In this document: positions 53,315-62,058 of the stretch, one piece after another
Layout of the letters: every line of letters starts with the position of its first letter
Position numbering within the stretch: the first letter of the stretch is position 1
Assembly (NCBI GenBank): GCA_963643925.1
Contig: CAVINS010000004.1
Location: 1-64,000, forward strand
Direction: 5' to 3'
DNA length: 64,000 bases
Source: Phocaeicola_A sp963643925
GTDB taxonomy: Bacteria > Bacteroidota > Bacteroidia > Bacteroidales > Bacteroidaceae
Made by a program: the position numbers and the translations under genes
Notes under the pieces: generated by a model
Seen by the model: the letters and a program-made list of their open reading frames with translations, nothing else
What the model was told of the DNA's origin: nothing
The model's database searches: none

Positions 53315-54652
53315 TTATACAATTCCTTGAGCCATCATAGCGTGGGCCACCTTCATGAATCCGGCGATGTTGGCGCCCTTCACATAGTTGATGTAGCCGT
53401 CCGGCTGCGTGCCGTACTTCACGCATTGCTCATGTATGCCGTACATAATGCCGTGCAACTTCTGGTCCACCTCCTCGGCAGTCCAACTCATATGCATAGC
53501 GTTCTGGCTCATCTCCAGTCCCGAAGTAGCCACACCGCCAGCGTTCACAGCCTTTCCCGGCGCATACATTATCTTGTTCTCGATGAAAGCATCGATGGCC
53601 TCGGGCGTACATCCCATGTTGGAAATCTCACCCACACAAGTCACCTTGTTGGCAATCAATGTCTTCGCATCGTCACCATTGAGCTCGTTCTGAGTAGCGC
53701 AAGGCAGAGCGATATCCACCTTCACCTCCCAAGGACGACGGTCCTGCACAAACTTCGCACCCGGATACTTCTCGGCGTACGGAGCCACAACATCGTTGCC
53801 CGAAGCACGGAGCTCAAGCATATAGTCAATCTTCTCGCCGCTAATGCCATCGGGGTCGTAGACATATCCGTCCGGACCGGAGATGGTAACCACCTTAGCG
53901 CCAAGTTGGGTAGCCTTGGTAGCAGCACCCCATGCCACGTTGCCGAAGCCGGAGATAGCCACTGTCTTGCCCTTTATGTCGATACCTTTGATCTTCAGCA
54001 TCTGGTTCACAAAGTAGAGACCACCGAAACCGGTTGCCTCGGGACGTATCAGCGAACCGCCATACTCCAGACCTTTGCCGGTGAATGTACCCGTGAACTC
54101 ACGCGTGAGCTTCTTGTACATGCCGAACATATAACCTACCTCGCGGCCACCTACGCCGATGTCGCCAGCGGGCACGTCCATGTCGGGACCCAGATGACGC
54201 CACAGTTCGAGGATAAACGCCTGGCAGAAACGCATGATTTCCGCGTCACTCTTTCCCTTCGGTGAGAAGTCCGAGCCACCTTTACCACCACCCATAGGCA
54301 ATGTCGTAAGGGCGTTCTTGAAAGTTTGCTCGAATCCCAGGAACTTCAAGATGGAGAGATTCACCGACGCATGGAAACGAATACCGCCTTTGTACGGACC
54401 GATAGCGTTGTTGAACTGCACTCTGTAGCCCAAGTTCACCTGCACCTTACCATTGTCGTCCACCCAGGGCACACGGAATGTGAAGATGCGGTCGGGTTCC
54501 ACTAAACGTTCAATGAGACTCACTTTCTCAAATTCGGGATGTTGGTTGTAAATCTCCTCAATAGAGAGGAGCACTTCCTTCACAGCTTGCAAGTACTCCA
54601 GTTCACCGGGGTGCTTGGCTTCCAAAGAAGACATGATGCGTTCGATATTCAT
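53315..54652 (-). CDS. gdhA: NADP-type glutamate dehydrogenase
   Basis: 445 residues. GPYKGGIRFH, the catalytic-Lys motif LPMGGGKGGSDFSPKGKSDAE, PAGDIGVGGREVGYMFG, and the nucleotide-binding VAISGFGNVAWGAATKA. Assimilates ammonium into glutamate, a main nitrogen entry route in Bacteroides. Confidence 0.96.
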   Translation of the reverse strand: MNIERIMSSLEAKHPGELEYLQAVKEVLLSIEEIYNQHPEFEKVSLIERLVEPDRIFTFRVPWVDDNGKVQVNLGYRVQFNNAIGPYKGGIRFHASVNLSILKFLGFEQTFKNALTTLPMGGGKGGSDFSPKGKSDAEIMRFCQAFILELWRHLGPDMDVPAGDIGVGGREVGYMFGMYKKLTREFTGTFTGKGLEYGGSLIRPEATGFGGLYFVNQMLKIKGIDIKGKTVAISGFGNVAWGAATKATQLGAKVVTISGPDGYVYDPDGISGEKIDYMLELRASGNDVVAPYAEKYPGAKFVQDRRPWEVKVDIALPCATQNELNGDDAKTLIANKVTCVGEISNMGCTPEAIDAFIENKIMYAPGKAVNAGGVATSGLEMSQNAMHMSWTAEEVDQKLHGIMYGIHEQCVKYGTQPDGYINYVKGANIAGFMKVAHAMMAQGIV

Positions 54653-54701
54653 ATTATATGGTATAATTAAGGTTTAAGTCTTTTCTGTTTCTTCTTTGCT
54701 G

Positions 54702-54732
54702 CAAATATAGAGCTTAATTTATATCCACCAAA
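54702..54732 (-). promoter_or_regulatory. Promoter of gdhA
   Basis: Minus strand TTTG (54732-54729), 19 bases, TATATTTG (54709-54702). Confidence 0.78.
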
Positions 54733-55126
54733 ATTTTAAGGGGAAATTTTCATAGGACAAGTGATAAAATGATACTTCGACCCCATTCGCTACATACGAA
54801 TGCAGGTTAATCCGCTTTTCTAAATTCATGATATCGGCTTATTATGTATCCATATGTAAAGCGCAGAACACATAAGTCGCCTCGTTTACTTACAAGATGT
54901 TATTATGTTCCACCGAGGCGGCTGCACGCCCGTCTCACTTCACCAGCCCGTCATGTCCAACGGGTAAAGTCGTCCGCATAAAGCCTGTCCAGACAGTGTC
55001 TCAGTTGCAATATTTATGCATTTATGCCTTTTTTGGTAAATGATTTCATCGAAATAGCTGTTGTATTAAAATATTCAGTAACTTTGGAGCCGATTTTATA
55101 AAACGATAAATACAACACATCAAAAC
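54733..55126. other. Intergenic region between gdhA and paaK
   Basis: About 390 bases without a gene. There is an imperfect hairpin with CGCCTCG (54878-54884)/CGAGGCG (54914-54920) and a small CCCGT...ACGGG hairpin near 54950, then A/T-rich sequence leading to the paaK promoter. Confidence 0.5.
55079..55086 (+). promoter_or_regulatory. -7 box of paaK
   Basis: TAACTTTG, 40 bases before the ATG at 55127; a TTG at 55061 is closer than usual (15 bases). Confidence 0.55.
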
Positions 55127-56431
55127 ATGATTCTTAACCCAACCATGGAATGCATGGACCGTGAGTCTATGCGCAAGCTGCAAAGTGAGCGGCTCATCAA
55201 GACCGTGAACACGTGCTATAACAACGTGCACTTCTACCACCGCAAGATGGACGAGATAGGCGTGAAGCCCGAGGATATCAAGTCTATCGACGACATCCAT
55301 CTGCTGCCGTTCACCACCAAACACGACCTTCGCGACGAATATCCTTTCGGCCTGCAGGCTGTCCCGCAGACCGAGATTGTACGCATACACGCCTCATCGG
55401 GTACCACAGGCAAGCCAGTGGTAGGAACTTACACGAAGAACGACCTCTCCATGTGGGCTGAGGGCGCGGCACGTGTGTTGGCTGCCGGAGATGTTACCAA
55501 GGGCGACATCGTACAGGTGAGCTACGGATACGGACTCTTCACCGGCGGACTGGGTGCACACGACGCGGCAGGTTATCTGGGTGCCGTGCAGTTGCCTACC
55601 TCGGCCGGTAACTCCGAGAAGCAGGTGATGCTGATGAAGGACTTCGCCACTACAACTCTCTGCTGCACACCTTCTTATGCGCTCCGCCTGGCGGAAGTAA
55701 TGGAGAACAGCGAGTATGTGTCCAAGAAAGACCTTAAGTTGCGTGTGGGATTCTTCGGTGCTGAGCCCTGGACCGAAGGTATGCGCAAGGAATTGGAGGA
55801 ACGGTTGGGCATCAAGGCATTCGACATCTACGGACTCACAGAGATGTGTGGGCCGGGTGTAGGCGGCGAGTGCCAGTACCACAATGGCACGCACCTGTGG
55901 GAGGACAAGTTCTATCCCGAGATTATCAACCCCGACACCTTGGAGCCTTGCGCACCGGGCGAGTTCGGCGAGTTGGTGTTCACCTCGCTCTGCAAGGAGG
56001 CTATGCCTATCCTCCGCTACCGCACACGCGACCTCACACGCCTCATCTACGAACCCTGTGAGTGCGGGCGTACAGCTGTGCGCATGGACCGCATCCTCGG
56101 CCGTTCGGACGATATGATGATTATCCGTGGTGTCAACGTGTTCCCCAGCCAGATAGAGGCATGTCTGACAGAGTTCCCCGCCTTCACGCCGCAGTACTTC
56201 ATCACCGTGGACCGCAAGAACAACGAGGATACTTTCGACCTCGACGTGGAGTTGCGTCCCGAGTACTTCTCGCCCAACCCGTCGAAGCAGATGCCGTTCA
56301 TCAAACCTCTCTACGACCGCATCGTGTCCATGGTGGGCATCAAGCCGAACATCCACATCAAGGAGTCGGGCTCCATAGCGCGTTCCAACGGAAAGGCAAA
56401 GCACGTCAACGACAAGCGTGTCTTCTCCTGA
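55127..56431 (+). CDS. paaK: Phenylacetate-CoA ligase
   Basis: 434 residues, typical length. AMP-forming adenylate enzyme: the P-loop-like IHASSGTTGKPVVGTYT, DIYGLTEMCGPGVGGEC, LRYRTRDLTRL, GRSDDMMIIRGVNVFPSQIE, and Lys in SIARSNGKAKHV. Activates phenylacetate or related aryl acids from amino-acid fermentation. Usual partners such as indolepyruvate oxidoreductase are not adjacent here. Confidence 0.94.
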   Translation: MILNPTMECMDRESMRKLQSERLIKTVNTCYNNVHFYHRKMDEIGVKPEDIKSIDDIHLLPFTTKHDLRDEYPFGLQAVPQTEIVRIHASSGTTGKPVVGTYTKNDLSMWAEGAARVLAAGDVTKGDIVQVSYGYGLFTGGLGAHDAAGYLGAVQLPTSAGNSEKQVMLMKDFATTTLCCTPSYALRLAEVMENSEYVSKKDLKLRVGFFGAEPWTEGMRKELEERLGIKAFDIYGLTEMCGPGVGGECQYHNGTHLWEDKFYPEIINPDTLEPCAPGEFGELVFTSLCKEAMPILRYRTRDLTRLIYEPCECGRTAVRMDRILGRSDDMMIIRGVNVFPSQIEACLTEFPAFTPQYFITVDRKNNEDTFDLDVELRPEYFSPNPSKQMPFIKPLYDRIVSMVGIKPNIHIKESGSIARSNGKAKHVNDKRVFS

Positions 56432-56455
56432 CAAACGGGATACATAAGGTATAGC

Positions 56456-56504
56456 ATGGCCGTAGCTGCAAGGCGGTTCTCCACCCCATGGCAGCTACGG
56501 CCAT
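56456..56504 (+). terminator. Terminator of paaK
   Basis: 14-bp perfect stem ATGGCCGTAGCTGC / GCAGCTACGGCCAT with a 21-base loop, 25 bases past the stop. Confidence 0.75.
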
Positions 56505-56520
56505 CGTAATGAAACAAAAA

Positions 56521-56560
56521 AAGGACGGGCTTGTTCTCTATGTTTAGAACGCCCGTCCTT
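56521..56560 (-). terminator. Strong terminator of a minus-strand short transcript
   Basis: 10-bp stem AAGGACGGGC/GCCCGTCCTT plus inner GTTCT/AGAAC; on the minus strand it ends in a run of T. It terminates whatever is transcribed from the promoter at 56898-56927. Confidence 0.82.
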
Positions 56561-56590
56561 ATTCGTTATCGTTTCAAATCTCTCAAATTT

Positions 56591-56671
56591 CTACATCATG
56601 CCGTCGTGAAACGCACGTGTAGCGGATGCGAACATAAAAGTCGCCACCAACACACTAATCGCGATATCCAT
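56591..56671 (-). CDS. Possible 26-residue hydrophobic peptide
   Basis: ATG at 56671, preceded by GGTAAAAAAGATTTGTTT, encodes MDIAISVLVATFMFASATRA and six more residues, looking like a single membrane segment or signal peptide. A terminator follows 30 bases after the stop. No family recognised. The alternative is that the region makes a non-coding RNA. Confidence 0.4.
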   Translation of the reverse strand: MDIAISVLVATFMFASATRAFHDGMM

Positions 56672-56738
56672 AAACAAATCTTTTTTACCTTGTTAAAAAA
56701 CCAATTACCTTAAAAACATATATCGCTTTACCCTCTCA

Positions 56739-56810
56739 TTACAAACACCATAGAAAATGAATAAATCCTTTATTTTTAAAACGCTTATAGAATCTATTTT
56801 TATATCCCAT
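56739..56810 (-). CDS. Possible 23-residue basic peptide
   Basis: ATG at 56810, preceded by GGTAAAAAAGATTGGTTTTCA, nearly the same leader as the peptide at 56671. It encodes MGYKNRFYKRFKNKGFIHF plus four residues, strongly basic. Support is only the duplicated start context and its place in a promoter-to-terminator unit. Confidence 0.25.
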   Translation of the reverse strand: MGYKNRFYKRFKNKGFIHFLWCL

Positions 56811-56897
56811 TGAAAACCAATCTTTTTTACCTTTACCTTACCTATTGAACCGCCTTATGCGGCTTTCATTACAACACTTAACCTATGTTTTACGCTG

Positions 56898-56930
56898 CAA
56901 AGGTAAGGGTCTTTCCACTTGTGTTCCAAA
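56898..56930 (-). promoter_or_regulatory. Promoter of the minus-strand short transcript
   Basis: Minus strand TTTG (56930-56927), 21 bases, TACCTTTG (56905-56898). It starts transcription 93 bases after the pnuT stop, giving an RNA of about 370 bases to the terminator at 56521. Confidence 0.65.
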
Positions 56931-56997
56931 TGGGTGAATGCATAATTTGTACAAAAGGCCGTTTTCTTGACCTATGTCAAGCAGACGCGGCCTCGGT

Positions 56998-57591
56998 TCA
57001 CTCCTTACCGCACTCCCGGCTCCATTTGCGCCAACCCATGATAGCTATAAACACGTAGAGTCCATAGAGTAACGCCTTGAAGGGTATACCTTTTATAATA
57101 TATAGGTAACAGCAGACGGCATCCACTACTATCCAGAAGAACCACTGCTCGATGTACTTACGCGACAGGGCCCACAGTCCCACAAACGACATGGCGTTGG
57201 TGAAGGCGTCGAGCAGGGGCACGCTGCTGTCGGTGAAGGTGATCAGCACCCAATAGGTGGCGCCCCAAGCCCCCAGGAAGAAGAGGATCACGGGCAGATA
57301 GGTGCGTAGGGGCATGCGGCTGATGACGGGAGCCTTGCGCTCTTCTTTGCGGAAGAAGTGCACGCCGAAGCGCCATACCAGGAATCCGTAGATGGCGGCG
57401 ATGGTATAGTAGACCGCCATGCCAGCGTCGCCGTAGAGGCCGTGACTGTAGTAGAGGTAGATGTCGAGGGCGGGCATGACGATGCCTACCACCCACAACC
57501 AGATGTTGGCACGGTATTCGAGCCAGATGTAGAGCAGTCCCAGCAGGGTGGTGAACAGGTCGAGCCAGTGTCCGGAAAGAAAGTCAAGCAT
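56998..57591 (-). CDS. pnuT: PnuC-family transporter, predicted thiamine transporter PnuT
   Basis: 197 residues with about seven membrane helices and the PnuC-type motifs GLLYIWLEYRANIWLWVVGIV and WFFWIVVDAVCCYLYIIKGI. PnuC itself carries nicotinamide riboside; the PnuT branch carries thiamine. The assignment to thiamine rests on its place behind a TPP-riboswitch-controlled TonB receptor on the same strand. Confidence 0.9.
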   Translation of the reverse strand: MLDFLSGHWLDLFTTLLGLLYIWLEYRANIWLWVVGIVMPALDIYLYYSHGLYGDAGMAVYYTIAAIYGFLVWRFGVHFFRKEERKAPVISRMPLRTYLPVILFFLGAWGATYWVLITFTDSSVPLLDAFTNAMSFVGLWALSRKYIEQWFFWIVVDAVCCYLYIIKGIPFKALLYGLYVFIAIMGWRKWSRECGKE

Positions 57592-57651
57592 ATTATGTCA
57601 GTTTTAGTTTGGTTTGTGGTTCACGCCCCTACGCCGGGCGATTGAGGGCGA

Positions 57652-57700
57652 AAACCCTGCATCGCGTGGGCACTCACTCCGCTCACGCCCTGCAGGGTTT
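57652..57700 (-). terminator. Hairpin between the thiamine receptor gene and pnuT
   Basis: 10-bp stem AAACCCTGCA/TGCAGGGTTT, inner GCGTG/CACGC, followed on the minus strand by TTTTCG. It may lower pnuT expression relative to the receptor. Confidence 0.55.
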
Positions 57701-57725
57701 CTTTCTTATTTGGTAATCTATCAGT

Positions 57726-60083
57726 TTAGAAGCGCAGCGTGAGGTGACCCATCACGTTGAATCCCGCCATGGGGATGTAGGCCAAGGCCTGGTAGCGCTT
57801 ACCGCCGGTGTACCAGCCATACCAGGTGTATCCGTTGGCGGCATAGTGGCGGTCGAACACGTTGTTGAAGTCCACGCCTACCTTCACGCTCTTCACCCCG
57901 GCATTCTTCAGGTCGATGCGCCAGTTGAGCGAGGCGTTCGACTGTGAGTAGCAAGGCAGCGATCGTGCGTCGCTCTCGGAGTTGTCCACATACTGTTTGC
58001 TCACGAAGTTGGTGTGCCACGTTGCTGAGAAACCTTTGTAGTGGAAGTCCACGAATCCGTTCAGGATGGCGCTGGGTGAGAACGAGAGGGTGGAGTTGGA
58101 GTAGTGGTTCTTCACCAGATAGTCGTCCTCGGCATCCCAGCTCTCCACATATTCGTCGAAATCCTTGATTTTGTTCCGACTCAAGGCGGCGTTACCTTCG
58201 ATGCTGAGCCACGACAGGGGTGTCCATCCGGCAGTGAATTCCACACCCATACGGTAGCTCTTCTTCACGTTGGTGGTCAGTGCCTCGCCGATGTCGCTCA
58301 GTTCGCCGGTCTGCACCAGCTGGTTGTGGTAGTTCATATAGTAGAGGTTAGCTCCCACGAACCAGTCGTCGCCGGTGTATTGGTAGCCCAGCTCCACATC
58401 GTAGACGGTCTCCTTCTTGGGGAAGGGGTTGTTGCCGTTGTCGGTGTAGTTGTTGCGCTCGGGCTCGCGGTGACTGATGGCAGCGCTCCAGTAAGCCTTG
58501 TGTCCCCCGTTGGTGTAGCTCATGCCCACTTTGGGGTTGAAGAAGTGGAACTTCTTGTTCACGTCGAGCACTTGGTTCTGGTAGGTACCGTCCTCCTGCT
58601 CGATGAACTTGTCGTTCACACCGTCGGTCTTGAAGCGTACGTAGCGGTACTGCAGGTCGACGAAAGCGTTCCAGTTGTCGGCGAAGGAGTAAGTACCCTT
58701 CACAAAGGCGCTGTAGTCGCCCTTGCGAGCGTCGCTGTCGTAATATTGGTATTTGCCGCCATTGTCCAGAATCTGTTGCTCGGCGCGTGTATCTTTAATA
58801 TAGGTAAGGTATCCCCAGTGGCTGGCATCGAACTGTTGCAGACTGACTCCACCCACGAGGTCGAACTGGTCGATTTTGTAGTTGAAGTTGTACACCATGC
58901 CATAGGTGTTCTGCGTCAGCCCTTTCTTACGGATGAAGTCGCTCCGTTTCACCTTGTTGCCATCGGTGTCGCGGTAGACGAGTCCGAACTTGGCGAACTT
59001 GTAGTTGTTCTTGAACTCCTTGTAATATCCCTCGCCGTAGGTGTAGTGCAACGCCACATTGTGTGTCCAGTGGAGCGACGGCTGCCAGGTGGCCGAGAGG
59101 ATGTTGTGGTTTTGGTAGAAGTTGTCCGTTGTACGGTCCCAGTCGCTACCGTCGCGCATCTGGTAGTGTGTGGTCGTGAAGTTGCCCTTGCTCCATGCGT
59201 CCGCGTCATAGTCGAGGTTCTCCACCAGAGTGTTCACTTTACCCAGTCCGGCCTTCCACAGGTCTTTGTAGGTGGTGTAGCCATAGTCGAATAGGCTCTC
59301 GCTGGTGTCGTAGTCGGAGCCTACCACGCCGTACCATGCCTGGCCGGTCTTCTCGAAATTGCCGATGTTCTTGTAGCGAATCTGGAAGTTGTCGCCCAGC
59401 CAAGTGAGTCCACCATAGTAGGAACCCGAGCGGCCCGACGTGCCATGTACAAATCCGTCGGTCTTGCTCTCGTGATAAGCACCGTCGAACACCAGGCGGT
59501 CAAACAGCAGGCCTGTGGAGAAGGATGCTCCCGCGTTGTAAGTAGCGAACGATCCATAGCTGCCGGTCACCTCCACGAAAGGTTTGGTCTGCGGCACGGC
59601 AGTGGCCAATGAAATGCTACCGCCGAAGGCGCCATCACCGTTGGTAGAGGAGCCCACGCCACGCTGTATCTGCACACTACCCAGCAGCGAGGCATAGGAG
59701 TTCATGTTTGCCCAAAACACCGTCTGGTCTTCGGGCGAGTTGAGCGACACGCCGTCCAGTGTCACGTTGATGCGGCTGCCTGCCGCACCGCGCATGCGCA
59801 TGTAGCAGGTACCGATGCCTGTTCCGTTCTCGCTCCAGGCCACGATGCCTGGGGTGCGGGCGAAGAGGAAGGGTAGCTCCTTGCCGCTGGTGGCAAAGTC
59901 CTGCAACTCTTGTTTGTTGATGTTTGCTACGGCAAAGGGTGCCTCTTTCTGCACACGCACTGCCTTCACCACTACTTCGTTCAGCTGGTGAACACTCACC
60001 GAGTCTGGTTCTTGTTCAGCCATTGCCTGTTGTGCACCGAGGGCACATAGCAAGGACAAGGCTACACCATTGATTTTGTTCAT
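57726..60083 (-). CDS. TonB-dependent outer membrane receptor, predicted for thiamine
   Basis: 785 residues. Signal peptide to AMAEQ; TonB-box region HQLNEVVVKAVRVQKEAPFA; plug with ELPFLFARTPGIVAWSENGTGIGTCYMRMRG and NVTLDGVSLNSPEDQTVF; a beta-barrel ending in aromatic VMGHLTLRF. No SusC-type N-terminal domain and no SusD partner. The TPP riboswitch in its leader indicates thiamine or its phosphates as substrate, matching the OMR1-pnuT arrangement known in Bacteroidetes. Confidence 0.93.
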   Translation of the reverse strand: MNKINGVALSLLCALGAQQAMAEQEPDSVSVHQLNEVVVKAVRVQKEAPFAVANINKQELQDFATSGKELPFLFARTPGIVAWSENGTGIGTCYMRMRGAAGSRINVTLDGVSLNSPEDQTVFWANMNSYASLLGSVQIQRGVGSSTNGDGAFGGSISLATAVPQTKPFVEVTGSYGSFATYNAGASFSTGLLFDRLVFDGAYHESKTDGFVHGTSGRSGSYYGGLTWLGDNFQIRYKNIGNFEKTGQAWYGVVGSDYDTSESLFDYGYTTYKDLWKAGLGKVNTLVENLDYDADAWSKGNFTTTHYQMRDGSDWDRTTDNFYQNHNILSATWQPSLHWTHNVALHYTYGEGYYKEFKNNYKFAKFGLVYRDTDGNKVKRSDFIRKKGLTQNTYGMVYNFNYKIDQFDLVGGVSLQQFDASHWGYLTYIKDTRAEQQILDNGGKYQYYDSDARKGDYSAFVKGTYSFADNWNAFVDLQYRYVRFKTDGVNDKFIEQEDGTYQNQVLDVNKKFHFFNPKVGMSYTNGGHKAYWSAAISHREPERNNYTDNGNNPFPKKETVYDVELGYQYTGDDWFVGANLYYMNYHNQLVQTGELSDIGEALTTNVKKSYRMGVEFTAGWTPLSWLSIEGNAALSRNKIKDFDEYVESWDAEDDYLVKNHYSNSTLSFSPSAILNGFVDFHYKGFSATWHTNFVSKQYVDNSESDARSLPCYSQSNASLNWRIDLKNAGVKSVKVGVDFNNVFDRHYAANGYTWYGWYTGGKRYQALAYIPMAGFNVMGHLTLRF

Positions 60084-60164
60084 CGTTGGTATAATATATA
60101 AATTAAAAAAGAAGGGGGGAATGAATCCAGAACGGCAACTACAGAATTCGTTGCAATCGTTCGT

Positions 60165-60246
60165 CTTTTACCTACGCCGGCATTATCCGGATCAGGTTAT
60201 GGGTTTAATCTCAGCATCCGCATCGTCTGCGGCAGCACCCCTTAGT
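60165..60246 (-). ncRNA. TPP (thi-box) riboswitch
   Basis: The minus strand shows the conserved core in order: GGGGTGC (60242-60236), the P3 hairpin CCGCAGACGATGCGG, GCTGAGAT, ACCC, then ACCTGATCCGGATAATGCCG and GCGTAGG. It binds thiamine pyrophosphate and shuts off the receptor-pnuT operon. No clear terminator hairpin follows, so control is probably at translation start or an alternative fold near 60120-60150. Confidence 0.95.
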
Positions 60247-60267
60247 CAGCAGTTTGCTAACCGGCGG

Positions 60268-60275
60268 CAAAGATA
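60268..60275 (-). promoter_or_regulatory. -7 box of the thiamine operon
   Basis: Minus strand TATCTTTG about 22 bases before the riboswitch; a TTG (60295-60293) lies 17 bases further upstream. Confidence 0.65.
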
Positions 60276-60423
60276 CACCTTTCTTCAGAAAGCAATGCTA
60301 TAAAACATAAAAAACGTACGGCTGGACAATAAAGTTCTCCGTCGGCGATGGTTCCCGCTCTGGCGGGACAATGGGGATGTTGGCTAGTGGCATGGTTTGA
60401 CGGACGGGCAACTGGCTATTACG

Positions 60424-60467
60424 CTTCAGGGAAAGTCCTTGGCTGTAACCAGGAACTTTCCCTGAAG
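60424..60467 (-). terminator. Hairpin after the WYL regulator gene
   Basis: 13-bp perfect stem CTTCAGGGAAAGT / ACTTTCCCTGAAG, 34 bases past the WYL stop. No U-tract. Confidence 0.6.
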
Positions 60468-60500
60468 GTCGGCGAGTAGGAGTACATCGGCACTCACCGT

Positions 60501-61457
60501 CTATTCTTCTTCCCCGTTGGTACACTCCCCCGTCTCGTAACTCCGCGTCATGTCCCTCAGGATGCCTATCATCTTCTGCCGGAGGCTCTCGGGCTGCAGC
60601 ACCATGATGTTGCGGCCGTGCCACAGCAATTCCTGCAGGAAGTCGCGGCTCGGGCGGATGGTGAGCTCATAGTCCCGATACAGGCTGTCCTCCGACTCCA
60701 TCAACCGTTGTTGGCTCGCATGCAGCGGCACCTCCTCTAACAGATTATACTCGGGATAGAAGGCCCGGATGCGGATGTGCTCCACCGGCTCATCGTCCAC
60801 CCGCATGATGCCGAAGCAGTTCTCGTAGTAGGTATCGGGAGTGAGGAACTTCTTCATCTTCGCCGACAGCGGATGTTTCTCGCAGATGACGTCCAAGGAA
60901 CTGATGCGGTCGAAGGGCAGACAGCGGACAAGCGTCTTCTCGTCGACCTTCACCGGTGAAGCCTTCACGCCTATCACGTACCAGCGCTGCTCGAAATATC
61001 TCACAAAGGCAGGCTGCAGCAACATGTCGCTCTCCACGCCGAAGGCGGAGACATACTTGAACTTCAGCAGGTAGTGCTTGTCGATGGCCCCCAGGATGTC
61101 GTCGAGGTAGGCCGAGTGATAGGGCGGTGTGTCGAGCATCACCTTGTTGTGATACTTCAGTTGTTCGCCCAGCGAGGCCAGACGCATGCTGCTGAGCAGC
61201 CACTCCGTGGTCTCGTCGCACTCCACCTTGTCACGCATCACATAGTAGCGGTAGCCGTCGGCCTTGTCACACTCCACCGTGATACCAAACTGCGAGGCGA
61301 TGACCTCACGGTGGCGGTGAAACGTGCGCAAGGTCAGTTCCTCGTGGAAAGGGTTACACGACGCATTCTCCCATTCGTCAGCGATCTCCCTGAAGGTGAG
61401 ATGTTTCTGCTCAAGCAAGGATATGAGCCAGCAATAGAATTTCACTCGATTATCCAT
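60501..61457 (-). CDS. WYL-domain transcriptional regulator
   Basis: 318 residues from MDNRVKFYCWLISLLEQ (the frame is open to 61511, but the family starts here). An HTH-like N-terminus (LTFREIADEWENAS, LTLRTFHRHREVIASQFG) is followed by the WYL domain (LKFKYVSAFGVESDMLLQPAFVRYFEQRWYVIGV) and a WCX C-terminal part (IRIRAFYPEYNLLEEVPLHASQQ). WYL proteins sense nucleotides or ssDNA and regulate stress or defence genes. Last gene of a probable operon with the DUF4112 and coiled-coil proteins, 29 bases downstream of the former. Confidence 0.92.
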   Translation of the reverse strand: MDNRVKFYCWLISLLEQKHLTFREIADEWENASCNPFHEELTLRTFHRHREVIASQFGITVECDKADGYRYYVMRDKVECDETTEWLLSSMRLASLGEQLKYHNKVMLDTPPYHSAYLDDILGAIDKHYLLKFKYVSAFGVESDMLLQPAFVRYFEQRWYVIGVKASPVKVDEKTLVRCLPFDRISSLDVICEKHPLSAKMKKFLTPDTYYENCFGIMRVDDEPVEHIRIRAFYPEYNLLEEVPLHASQQRLMESEDSLYRDYELTIRPSRDFLQELLWHGRNIMVLQPESLRQKMIGILRDMTRSYETGECTNGEEE

Positions 61458-61486
61458 ATGTTGTATCCTCCAATTTTCAAACTTTC

Positions 61487-62050
61487 TTAGAATGCCAAGA
61501 CCAATGCACAAACCCCATAAACCACCAGACCAATCAGTCCAAGTATCACAAGAATCATCACTCCCGTCCGGAAAGCCTTTCGGTTCACCTCGTTGATGAT
61601 TTCCTTGTTATCCTCCACGTAGCCCGTTATCAGTTTCAGGTTGGCAACGTAGGAACGGTTGAAGAAGTCCAATATATTGCCTATGAAAAAAGGTATGGAG
61701 CCTATCAACACGTCTAACAGGATGTTATAGACGACCGCCAACGTCAGCGGTAATGACTTGACTTTAAATATGCTGAAGTGGATATACGGGATGGCCAGTG
61801 CAGACGACAACACGTCGCCAACCGCACACGGGATGAGACCGATGAGCGGGTCCAGGCAATACTTGTCCATATACTTGGCTATGCTCACCATCGTCCGGTA
61901 AGAAGTCTCGTTCATCAGCTCCCGGCGCCGGGCCTCCTTCTTGTCCTGCCGCACCTGTTCCTTGGCAAGAGCGTTCTCGTGTCTCGCCAACTCTTTCTCG
62001 GTATTGATGCCCAGATCCGCCTGAGCCTGTTGTCTTCTTGAACTTTCCAT
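61487..62050 (-). CDS. DUF4112 membrane protein
   Basis: 187 residues. Charged N-terminus (EKELARHENALAKEQVRQDKKEARR), then DUF4112 signature KYCLDPLIGLIPCAVGDVLSSALAIPYI, and three hydrophobic segments including VMILVILGLIGLVVYGVCALVL. Function unknown. 8 bases after the coiled-coil gene. Confidence 0.9.
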   Translation of the reverse strand: MESSRRQQAQADLGINTEKELARHENALAKEQVRQDKKEARRRELMNETSYRTMVSIAKYMDKYCLDPLIGLIPCAVGDVLSSALAIPYIHFSIFKVKSLPLTLAVVYNILLDVLIGSIPFFIGNILDFFNRSYVANLKLITGYVEDNKEIINEVNRKAFRTGVMILVILGLIGLVVYGVCALVLAF

Positions 62051-62058
62051 ACTTATTG

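Larger units (their letters stand above)
56432..56997. other. 566-base region between paaK and pnuT
   Basis: It contains the paaK terminator, and a minus-strand unit with promoter, two candidate tiny reading frames with duplicated leaders, and a strong terminator. No ordinary gene. Confidence 0.6.
60084..60500. other. Region upstream of the thiamine receptor gene
   Basis: 417 bases: riboswitch, promoter, and hairpins near 60348-60364 (TCCCGC/GCGGGA) and 60424-60467. No gene. Confidence 0.7.

Noticed and set aside
56531..56713. 60-codon plus-strand frame downstream of paaK
   Set aside because: Lies across a strong minus-strand terminator and the opposite-strand peptide frame; no plus-strand promoter.
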